Below are positions 41,624 through 47,675 of a stretch of DNA of 47,675 bases, piece by piece. The stretch is from 2-01-FULL-40-13 sp964433155. Lineage in GTDB: Bacteria > Patescibacteriota > Microgenomatia > UBA1406 > GWC2-37-13. Position 1 is the first letter of the stretch, and each line of letters opens with the position of its first letter. The notes under the pieces were generated by a model, which worked only from the letters and a program-made list of their open reading frames with translations, did not search any database and had not been told where the DNA came from. Where the stretch lies: NCBI GenBank assembly GCA_964433155.1, contig CAYSQE010000012.1, forward strand, positions 1 through 47,675, given 5' to 3'. The translations under genes and the position numbers were made by a program.

Positions 41624-42435
41624 GTTATTTTAAAAGTCTACTTAAGTTTATCCAAGCAAAATCTCTTCTAATTGAAAAAAGGGTTAGGTTTGTTCTGAGT
41701 GCTTTTTTTTTAACTTTATTGATGCTAATCTCAACCTTTTTTCTCTTTGAGAATGCTTTGATAGTAATTCTTCTTGTGATTTTAATCGGCTATATATTGA
41801 CTTACTTTTCACTTTTGGAGGGCATAGAGCAAATCGAGTGGTTTACTCTTTTTTTTATGCCGATTGCACTTATGCTATCATTCTATTTGTTTTATTTTCT
41901 ATTTCCAGTTCGGTGGCTTACGCGAGTTCCATTTGTCGTATTATTTGGCGTCTCAATCTATGCGATTTTATTGTGTTCAAATATATTTAATGTGGGAGTA
42001 GAGAAGAGTCTACAGCTTTATCGTGCAGCTTTTTCTATCAATTTTTTTTATCAAGCTGTAGTTAGTTTTCTTTTATTTAACACACTTTTATCTTTTAAGT
42101 TAATTTTTTTTTTAAATACCCTTCTTGTTGCTATATTAGTCTTTTTGCTAAGCTACCAGCTTCTCTGGAGCGTAAAACTCAATCTGAAGTTTGAAAGAGC
42201 CTTAGTCCTCTTAAGTTTATTTATTGCAATTGTCATCGGTGAGTTGACTCTTATTTTCTCTTTTGTTCCCATAAAGTCAACGATTTTTGCCTTATTTCTC
42301 ACTTCCTCCTATTACAGTCTATCTGGGCTGATCTTTAACTATCTTGATCAACGATTATTTAAAGAGACAATTCGTGAATATGTAATGGTATGGGTCGTCG
42401 TACTAATAATCACAATTCTTTCTATCAACTGGTAA
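41620..42435 (+). CDS. Multi-pass membrane protein, unknown
   Basis: 271 aa with about eight membrane helices, nearly all hydrophobic, and few charged residues. RTFIREYVMVWVV-like charged ends and ENALIVILLVILIGY-type helices are visible, but there is no transporter or enzyme motif. It overlaps yebC by 4 bp (ATGA), so the two are translated together. It is followed by a gene-free stretch. Not recognised. Confidence 0.65.
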   Translation: MSYFKSLLKFIQAKSLLIEKRVRFVLSAFFLTLLMLISTFFLFENALIVILLVILIGYILTYFSLLEGIEQIEWFTLFFMPIALMLSFYLFYFLFPVRWLTRVPFVVLFGVSIYAILLCSNIFNVGVEKSLQLYRAAFSINFFYQAVVSFLLFNTLLSFKLIFFLNTLLVAILVFLLSYQLLWSVKLNLKFERALVLLSLFIAIVIGELTLIFSFVPIKSTIFALFLTSSYYSLSGLIFNYLDQRLFKETIREYVMVWVVVLIITILSINW

Positions 42436-43388
42436 AGGAAAAAGTCGACAGATGCTAAAAGTAGAGGAGAGGGAAGAGGGTTATTGCCATAAGCTGAAGT
42501 ATATTAACGGACGTGAGAAATATATCCTATAATAATTTAATTCTATTTAAAACTATAGGTTACAAAATGTGGATAAATAGTTAATTTCAAATACCTTCAT
42601 AAATTAACGGGCCTATACAACAAGCTAAATCCGAATAAATTAAATGTTTAGACTATTACTACGCTCCAAATAAATATCCATTCTTACAGAAGTTATCAAA
42701 TAAATCTAGCCTCAAAAATTAAAATTTAGATTGTCATCACAGTCTAAATCTACTCATTTATCATATCCGCTTTCATTCTGATATTAGCCTCAAAATTAAT
42801 AATTTGGACTATTAGAACAGTCTAATAATTAAATAATAAATAAGAAGATATTGGTAAATTTTGCAGACTCTCTCTAGTTATTCTTTACTTACAATTAACG
42901 GTTAATTAATGACAAGGGTAAAATCTTAATTACCGCGAAAAGAACTAAAGGAAGTAGTTTGGCTTCTCTTTTCAAAATGCGTAACAAAAAGATCTTGAGG
43001 AGATTTCTGATGGTAGCTAGTCAGTGCTTGAAATGGGAATTAGAAGAATAGACGAAAATCTGGGATAAAGGAGTTTAGAGGGGGAAAGTATATAACGTCG
43101 TAAATTGTATCTTTTACGACGTTAAGCGAGGCTGACAGGAGAGAAGTGGTATAAAACTACAAATTACAAATGACAAATTTCAAATGAATTATTCATTATT
43201 ATTTTATTTTCTCTTATATTCTCCCCGAATATAATGGTTAATTTTTGGTAGTTTTTCAATACTATAAGATTAAATTTTCAGGGGGAGTGTTCATTATTTT
43301 GTTGTCATTAGGCTCTATTCTATCCCCTACCTCGATACAATATCTTATAGAGGAGTCTAAATATTTATTTGTGGTATGATTGTTGATC
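42436..43388. other. Long stretch without a gene, AT-rich, with repeats and hairpins
   Basis: No frame above about 25 codons looks coding. The contents: a perfect DnaA-box-like TGTGGATAA at 42568-42576; two degenerate copies of a repeat starting TAGCCTCAAAA (42707 and 42785, 78 bp apart), each ending in ACAGTCTAA; a perfect 11-bp hairpin at 43094-43123; and repeat words of the ACAAATTAC type at 43158-43186. It is the largest gap in the window. An unannotated RNA gene is possible. A replication origin is less likely, as only one DnaA box is visible. Confidence 0.5.
43094..43123 (+). other. Perfect 11-bp hairpin in the gene-free stretch
   Basis: AACGTCGTAAA (43094-43104), an 8-nt loop, TTTACGACGTT (43113-43123). 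The arms contain ACGTCGT, unusually GC-containing for this AT-rich region. There is no following T-run, so it is not a standard terminator. It may be a protein-binding site or an RNA stem. Confidence 0.55.
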
Positions 43389-44012
43389 ATGGAGATTTTC
43401 CCGCGAAGTTTTGATTTTTTTGAGCGATTCGATGAGCTATCTAATGTAATACAAAAAACGACAAATCTTTTGACTAAGGTTAAGATCGGATCACCCCGCC
43501 TAAACGATCTCTCAGGCCAAGCGCGTAGACTCGAGATCAAAGCAGATGAACTTTGCCACGAACTTCATAAAGAGGTCGACCTTACATTTATCACACCGAT
43601 CGATCGCGAGGATATCTATATTTTAGCCAGAAATCTTGACAACATTGTAGATCTTATAGAAAATCTCATCTCAAATATCGCGACATTTTCGGTGAAAAAA
43701 GAAGAGCACGACTTTAATCAATTTGTAAGATTGATTGCTTCGGCAACAAAACAGGTTGTTTCTCTTATCTCCAACTTAAAATTTAGAGGCAAGCGTATAG
43801 ATGAGATGAGAAAATTGATCGTCAAGATAAATCAAGAGGAAAACAAGGGCGACGAGCTCGTCAGAAATGCCTATAAAAATCTTTTTTCTAATCACACCGA
43901 TCCAGTGGAGCTTATGAAATGGAAAGATCTCTACGCGACGATGGAAGCCATTTTAGACGAGTGTGAGAACGTGGCATATTTGGTCGATGAGATCATTATA
44001 AAAAATTTCTAA
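43389..44012 (+). CDS. DUF47/PhoU-like accessory protein of a phosphate transporter
   Basis: About 207 aa from the ATG at 43389; TATGAT ends 8 nt upstream. The protein is all-helical with the DUF47 pattern FPRSFDFFERFDELSNVI and ITPIDREDIYILARNLDNIV. EENKGDELVRNAYKNLF and DLYATMEAILDECENVAYLV match the PhoU-like metal-binding ExxxD motifs. Members of this family are encoded next to PiT transporters and regulate them. Here the PiT gene starts 7 bp downstream. Confidence 0.9.
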   Translation: MEIFPRSFDFFERFDELSNVIQKTTNLLTKVKIGSPRLNDLSGQARRLEIKADELCHELHKEVDLTFITPIDREDIYILARNLDNIVDLIENLISNIATFSVKKEEHDFNQFVRLIASATKQVVSLISNLKFRGKRIDEMRKLIVKINQEENKGDELVRNAYKNLFSNHTDPVELMKWKDLYATMEAILDECENVAYLVDEIIIKNF

Positions 44013-44019
44013 GAGTTGG

Positions 44020-45015
44020 ATGGAGACCCAAACACTTATTTTAATTGTTGTTCTTGGACTTATACTTTGGGCTGAATTTGTCAACGGCTGGACAGATTCT
44101 CCAAACTCAATTGCAACGGTTGTGACCACACGCGTTTTGACACCCAGACAAGCAGTCGTGATGGCAACTGTTTTAAATATGTTTGGAGCTTTTTCTGGAA
44201 CAGCCGTTGCGGCAACAATTGGCAAAGGAATCGTCAAGCCGGAGCTAATCAATCTCCAGACGGTTGGCGCTGCAATGGTAGGAATAATTTTTTGGAGCAC
44301 GTTAGCTTGGCGATACGGTCTGCCAACGAGCGAGAGCCATGCTTTGATTTCTGGTTTGGCAGGTGCGGCGCTAGCCACAAGAGGCTTTGATGCTCTTTTA
44401 ATTGATGGTTGGATTAAAGTATTTATCGGTCTTTTGTTTTCATCGTTTTTGGGATTTGGTTTGGCTTATTTTATCTTTCTTTTGTTGAGCAGAATGTTTT
44501 ATCGAACGGGGATTTCTAAGGTGAGACGGCGATTTGGCAGACTGCAGATTTTTTCTTCGGCATTTATGGCTTATGGTCACGGCTCCAATGACGGACAGAA
44601 ATTTATCGGTGCTTTTTCTTTGGCGCTTCTTTTGGGCGGAGTGACAAAGGAATTTTTTGTACCATTTTGGGTCATTTTGCTGTGTGCCACAGTTATGGCT
44701 ATAGGTACTATGATTGGCGGTTGGCGGATAATAAAAACTCTAGGGGTTAGGTTGACCAGGCTAGAGCCCCAGCACGGTTTTGCCGCAGAGACAGCTGCAG
44801 CGAGCGCGATTGAACTTGCATCCCGGCTTGGAATTCCGCTTTCGACGACCCATACAATCTCTACAGCGATCATGGGTGTTGGAGCGGTACAACGTCGCCA
44901 AGCCGTGCGCTGGAGCGTGGCTCGAAATATAGTCTATGCCTGGATTTTGACGTTTCCCGTATGTGGGTTGATCGCTTGGAGCGTATCGAAATTCGCGATG
45001 CTGATTTTGAGATAA
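44020..45015 (+). CDS. PiT-family inorganic phosphate transporter
   Basis: 331 aa with about ten membrane helices in two homologous halves. The family motifs are present with variation: GWTDSPNSIATVV in helix 1 (GxNDxxN type), LPTSESHALISGLAGAAL, GHGSNDGQKFIGAF and IPLSTTHTISTAIMGVG. It imports phosphate with H+ or Na+, or exports it in some bacteria. Paired with the DUF47 gene 7 bp upstream. The length is short, as for minimal PiT proteins. Confidence 0.93.
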   Translation: METQTLILIVVLGLILWAEFVNGWTDSPNSIATVVTTRVLTPRQAVVMATVLNMFGAFSGTAVAATIGKGIVKPELINLQTVGAAMVGIIFWSTLAWRYGLPTSESHALISGLAGAALATRGFDALLIDGWIKVFIGLLFSSFLGFGLAYFIFLLLSRMFYRTGISKVRRRFGRLQIFSSAFMAYGHGSNDGQKFIGAFSLALLLGGVTKEFFVPFWVILLCATVMAIGTMIGGWRIIKTLGVRLTRLEPQHGFAAETAAASAIELASRLGIPLSTTHTISTAIMGVGAVQRRQAVRWSVARNIVYAWILTFPVCGLIAWSVSKFAMLILR

Positions 45016-45019
45016 CCTA

Positions 45020-45820
45020 TTAGAAAAATTTCAATATTTCTGGCAGAAGTTTGGGATGACAGGCAACGCTTTGGTATGAATGTTGGGAATCATTTAGATT
45101 AAGAATTAATGGTTTGCCATCCCAATCAGTTAAGATTCCGCCACTTTCTTCCACGATCAATTTTCCAGCAGCGATGTCCCAGATGTAACAATGGCCGTTG
45201 ATCTCAGCGCCCATAACGTTTTCGGCGACCTTAGCCAGGTCGATTGAACTGCTTCCAACAATCCTGCTTGCGCGAATGTGAGGAAAAATATTTTTTATTA
45301 TTTTTAGCTCCTGATTAAAAATTTTCTGATCTCGATTAAAAATTACTGCAACTAAAGAGTTTTTTAATGGGATTTTTTTTATGACCAGCCGAGTCTTAAT
45401 TTTTTTTGCCATCTTAAAGGCGTCCTTGTTTTTTTCTGCAGAGAATTCTTCATCAAGAGCAGGATTGTAGATGACACCTGAAATAATTTCCCGATTCAGT
45501 ACACAACCGATGGAAACTGCCCAGTAATCTAAACCAGATGCAAAATTATTTGTCCCATCTAAGGGATCAATGATAAAAGTATATTTTCCTCTGATGACTA
45601 GATTTTCTTCCGAGATAAATCCAATCTCATTTTGTTTATAACCGCGTTTCAGCATATCCTTAGAGATCAAATGTTGAATAAGATTTTGGCTTTCCAAATC
45701 TGCCTTTGTGACAATGTTTTTGTGAGAATTTGTTTTGTAGGTTACTTTAATGCCTTTTTGAAAATAGGTTAAAAGAAGTTTTCCCGCTTCACGCGCGGCT
45801 CGTTGGATGACTTCAAGCAT
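45020..45820 (-). CDS. Inositol monophosphatase family phosphatase
   Basis: 266 aa. The metal-binding motif DPLDGTNNFASGLDYWAVSI and the second motif CYIWDIAAGKLIVEESGG are complete, together with FISEENLV (the first metal Glu). The family dephosphorylates inositol phosphates, fructose-1,6-bisphosphate, PAP or histidinol phosphate, and the specificity cannot be read. TATAAT (minus strand, 45827-45832) ends 6 nt before the ATG. The divergent ABC gene has its own -10 box 12 bp further, so the two promoters overlap. Confidence 0.9.
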   Translation of the reverse strand: MLEVIQRAAREAGKLLLTYFQKGIKVTYKTNSHKNIVTKADLESQNLIQHLISKDMLKRGYKQNEIGFISEENLVIRGKYTFIIDPLDGTNNFASGLDYWAVSIGCVLNREIISGVIYNPALDEEFSAEKNKDAFKMAKKIKTRLVIKKIPLKNSLVAVIFNRDQKIFNQELKIIKNIFPHIRASRIVGSSSIDLAKVAENVMGAEINGHCYIWDIAAGKLIVEESGGILTDWDGKPLILNLNDSQHSYQSVACHPKLLPEILKFF

Positions 45821-45826
45821 GTCGAT

Positions 45827-45849
45827 ATTATACCATCTATTGATATAAT
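45827..45849. promoter_or_regulatory. Back-to-back -10 boxes, both leaderless type
   Basis: TATAAT for the leftward phosphatase lies at 45827-45832 (6 nt before its ATG). TATAAT for the rightward ABC gene lies at 45844-45849 (7 nt before the ATG at 45857). The two genes are only 36 bp apart, so polymerases at the two sites would exclude one another. Confidence 0.5.
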
Positions 45850-45856
45850 GAGATTT

Positions 45857-46771
45857 ATGGATATTCTAGAGGTCAAAAATCTGAGCAAAAAATTTGACAA
45901 ATTCACAGCGGTCAATGACATCTCGTTTTCTTTGCGGGAGGGTGAGATATTGGGTTTGCTTGGCCCAAACGGCGCAGGAAAGACTACAACGATACAAATG
46001 CTGTTGGGAATTCTTACGCCGACTTCTGGAAAGATAAATTATTTTGGAAAGGATTTAAAAGAAAATAGAGGGGAAATTTTAGAACAACTGAATTTCTCAT
46101 CTGCCTATACTAATTTACCATGGAGATTGACAGTTAAAGAAAATTTGACTTTTATTTCTTATCTTTACGACATAAAGAACAGAAAAGAAAGATTACAAAA
46201 AATGATTGAAATTTTTAGAATAACTGATTTACTAAAAAGTGAAATTCATGAGCTCTCTTCAGGTGAGAGAACGCGAGTTAACTTAGCAAAAGCTTTGCTT
46301 AACTTTCCAAAGGTATTACTTTTAGACGAGCCTACAGCTTCATTAGATCCAGAAGCAGCCAAGTACATCAGAGAATTTTTGCTTGAAGAAAGAAAAAAAT
46401 TTAACGTTTCCATTGTTTTTACCTCTCATAATATGCCTGAAGTCGAAGAGGTTTGCGATAGAGTAATTTTTATAAATAAAGGCAGAATTATTTCAGATGA
46501 CACACCGCAGAACCTTGCAAAAACGATCGATACATCTCATGTTGAACTCAATGTAGCGGATGGGTTGAAGAGGACGGTTGAATTTTGTAAAACACAGAAT
46601 ATTTCGCATAAATTAAAAGGTAGAAATATTGTTGTTGATCTAAAGGAGAAAATGATCCCTGATTTTCTCAAGGGTTTGATGGATAAAGGCGTAACTTACG
46701 ATGAGATTAGTATTGAAAAGCCTACACTGGAAGATTATTTCTTAAAAATTGCAAACAAAACAAAATTATGA
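45857..46771 (+). CDS. ABC transporter ATP-binding protein (DrrA/ABC-2 type)
   Basis: About 304 aa; the ATG at 45857 gives MDILEVKNLSKKFDKFTAVN, the family's normal start, and is 7 nt after TATAAT. Walker A is LLGPNGAGKTTTIQML, the signature ELSSGERTRVNLAKAL, Walker B KVLLLDEPTASLDPEAA, and the H-loop is in VFTSHNMPEVEE. The C-terminal 80 residues match the DrrA-type regulatory tail. It energises the permease that overlaps it by 4 bp. It exports a drug, lipid or glycan; the position near envelope genes favours the latter two. Confidence 0.93.
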   Translation: MDILEVKNLSKKFDKFTAVNDISFSLREGEILGLLGPNGAGKTTTIQMLLGILTPTSGKINYFGKDLKENRGEILEQLNFSSAYTNLPWRLTVKENLTFISYLYDIKNRKERLQKMIEIFRITDLLKSEIHELSSGERTRVNLAKALLNFPKVLLLDEPTASLDPEAAKYIREFLLEERKKFNVSIVFTSHNMPEVEEVCDRVIFINKGRIISDDTPQNLAKTIDTSHVELNVADGLKRTVEFCKTQNISHKLKGRNIVVDLKEKMIPDFLKGLMDKGVTYDEISIEKPTLEDYFLKIANKTKL

Positions 46772-47553
46772 AATGGCACCGGATTTACGGAATGATTTTA
46801 CGTTACATGTATCATTTCAAACATAGCTTTGATAGGATAAGTGACGCTTTTTATTGGCCTACGCTTGATCTTATTATGTGGGGTTTGACTAGCGTTTACG
46901 CAAAATCTTTTATGCCGCAGTCTTCGCAAATTATTCTTGTTATTCTATCCGGAATAATTTTTTGGATTATTATTTGGCGAGGTCAGTATGAGATTACTGT
47001 AAATTTACTTGAAGAACTCTGGAATAGAAACCTAGTTAATATTTTTTCCACACCGCTGAAGTTTTCAGAATGGTTAATATCATTTATTTTGGTAGGTGTT
47101 GTTAAAGCATTTTTAAGCTTCAGTTTCGCAATCTTTATGGCTTACTTACTTTATAAGATAAAAATCTTTTCTTTTGGTTTCTATATGATTCCGTTTATCA
47201 TTTCTCTTCTTTTGAGTGGTTGGTGGGTAGGTTTCCTAGTCGCAGGGGTTATCTTGAGATTTGGATCAAAAGTGCAGACTTTAGCCTGGACTACGGTATG
47301 GATTTTGGGTCCTTTCTCCGCAATTTATTATCCTGTATCTATTTTACCGCAGTGGGCTAAACTTATCTCATCTATGCTTCCGATGAGTTATGTTTTTGAG
47401 GGGATGCGAGAGGTAATCTATAAGGGTCACTTTGATCTAAGTAAGCTGATAATAAGCTTTATATTAAATTTTGTCTATCTTATTCTCTCAATTATTTTTT
47501 TAAGGAAAAGTTTTGATAAGGTTTTAGAAAAGGGTTTAGTAAAAGTTTATTAA
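46768..47553 (+). CDS. ABC-2 type permease
   Basis: 261 aa with six membrane helices and the ABC-2 layout. Visible parts are IFWIIIWRGQYEITVNLLEE, then ELWNRNLVNIFSTPLKFSEW (the coupling region before helix 3), and LPMSYVFEGMREVIYKGHF near the C-terminus (the ABC-2 signature region). It overlaps the ATPase gene by 4 bp. Export substrate unknown. Its stop overlaps the convergent partial gene by 4 bp. Confidence 0.9.
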   Translation: MKWHRIYGMILRYMYHFKHSFDRISDAFYWPTLDLIMWGLTSVYAKSFMPQSSQIILVILSGIIFWIIIWRGQYEITVNLLEELWNRNLVNIFSTPLKFSEWLISFILVGVVKAFLSFSFAIFMAYLLYKIKIFSFGFYMIPFIISLLLSGWWVGFLVAGVILRFGSKVQTLAWTTVWILGPFSAIYYPVSILPQWAKLISSMLPMSYVFEGMREVIYKGHFDLSKLIISFILNFVYLILSIIFLRKSFDKVLEKGLVKVY

Positions 47554-47675
47554 ACGCCTCTTCTCCAAGCTAGAAATTTTTCGTAGAAATAAGTCAGATA
47601 ATATTTTGGCGATAAAATAAGATCTTGTGTTGGTAGATAGTCTACTTGATATCCACCAAAACCTTGTTTAAATAA
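47550..47675 (-). CDS. Partial CDS, C-terminal 41 residues, unknown
   Basis: A leftward frame enters at the window edge and ends at 47550. It reads GFGGYQVDYLPTQDLILSPK, then YYLTYFYEKFLAWRRGV. The aromatic, basic tail suggests the end of a membrane-associated enzyme such as a glycosyltransferase, but this is a guess. The 4-bp convergent overlap with the permease gene supports it as real. Confidence 0.55.
   Translation of the reverse strand, partial: LFKQGFGGYQVDYLPTQDLILSPKYYLTYFYEKFLAWRRGV

Noticed and set aside
42568..42576. Replication origin call
   Set aside because: Only one perfect DnaA box and no dnaA/dnaN nearby, so it is kept as a low-interest finding and not as an origin.
42976..43050. 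A 24-codon frame beginning MRNKKILRRF in the gene-free stretch
   Set aside because: It is too short, with no ribosome-binding site or -10 box at the right place and no neighbour to couple with.
9355..43186. CRISPR array reading of the repeated words
   Set aside because: The words are 6-10 nt, directly adjacent or degenerate, without regular spacers. No cas genes are present.

Overview
The window looks like a chromosome segment of an AT-rich, gene-dense bacterium with a reduced genome, most likely from the Candidate Phyla Radiation (Patescibacteria, Microgenomates-like). This is an inference. It rests on low GC with long A/T runs, 4-bp ATGA gene overlaps, many small SAM methyltransferases and PMT-type membrane glycosyltransferases, and orphan proteins without recognisable families. 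It also rests on short wordy repeats that are read through inside coding sequences. There is no rRNA, CRISPR array, transposase or phage structural gene. One tRNA (Leu, CAA) is present.

Layout. 1-3163: a partial gene, a promoter-driven structured element of about 105 nt bounded by inverted repeats, two tandem histidine-phosphatase genes (one without the catalytic RHG motif), and a degenerate P-loop ATPase with an OmpR-type winged helix. 3398-9055: orphan genes (1028, 159 and 325 aa), one methyltransferase and one truncated methyltransferase. 9130-13867: a metal-binding HMA/DsbD-like/cupredoxin fusion, a PAP2 phosphatase, a PfkB sugar/nucleoside kinase, S-adenosylhomocysteinase and a HAD phosphatase. 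13927-21651: a membrane-anchored methyltransferase, then a block for serine (a SerB-SerA fusion, and SerC) and purine interconversion (purB, purA, guaB-like), ending in a 3' relic of a second SerC. 21648-25158: an SDR oxidoreductase, a 530-aa orphan and a TerC/DUF475 membrane protein. 25171-25520: tRNA-Leu inside a nested inverted repeat, followed by stacked hairpins. 25592-33860: a four-CBS protein and an envelope glycosylation cluster (three multi-pass PMT-like proteins, a GT4 glycosyltransferase, a methyltransferase, a HAD protein). 33985-42435: an Lgt homologue lacking key residues, a DksA/TraR-like protein, two orphans, an MNT/HEPN pair flanked by a direct repeat of the start of the Kef antiporter gene, a TPR protein, YebC and membrane proteins. 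42436-43388: a 950-nt stretch with no gene but with hairpins and repeats. 43389-47675: a DUF47/PiT phosphate uptake pair, an inositol monophosphatase family protein, an ABC-2 exporter pair and a partial gene.

How the genes fit together. S-adenosylhomocysteine from the methyltransferases can be split by AhcY. The adjacent divergent PfkB kinase could recover the adenosine. PurA and PurB make AMP from IMP. The guaB-like protein either makes XMP or, as several residues suggest, reduces GMP to IMP to feed PurA. SerBA and SerC cover all three steps of the phosphorylated serine pathway in two genes. The glycosyltransferases, PAP2, Lgt homologue and ABC exporter concern the cell surface.

Two window-wide traits stand out. 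Many genes have a TATAAT-like box ending only 6-8 nt before the start codon, which implies leaderless mRNAs. A family of short repeated words (for example ACTATGAACT, TTTTCAATTT, AAGTTCC and a TGCCTGCCGGTAGGCA palindrome) is inserted in frame into at least six proteins.
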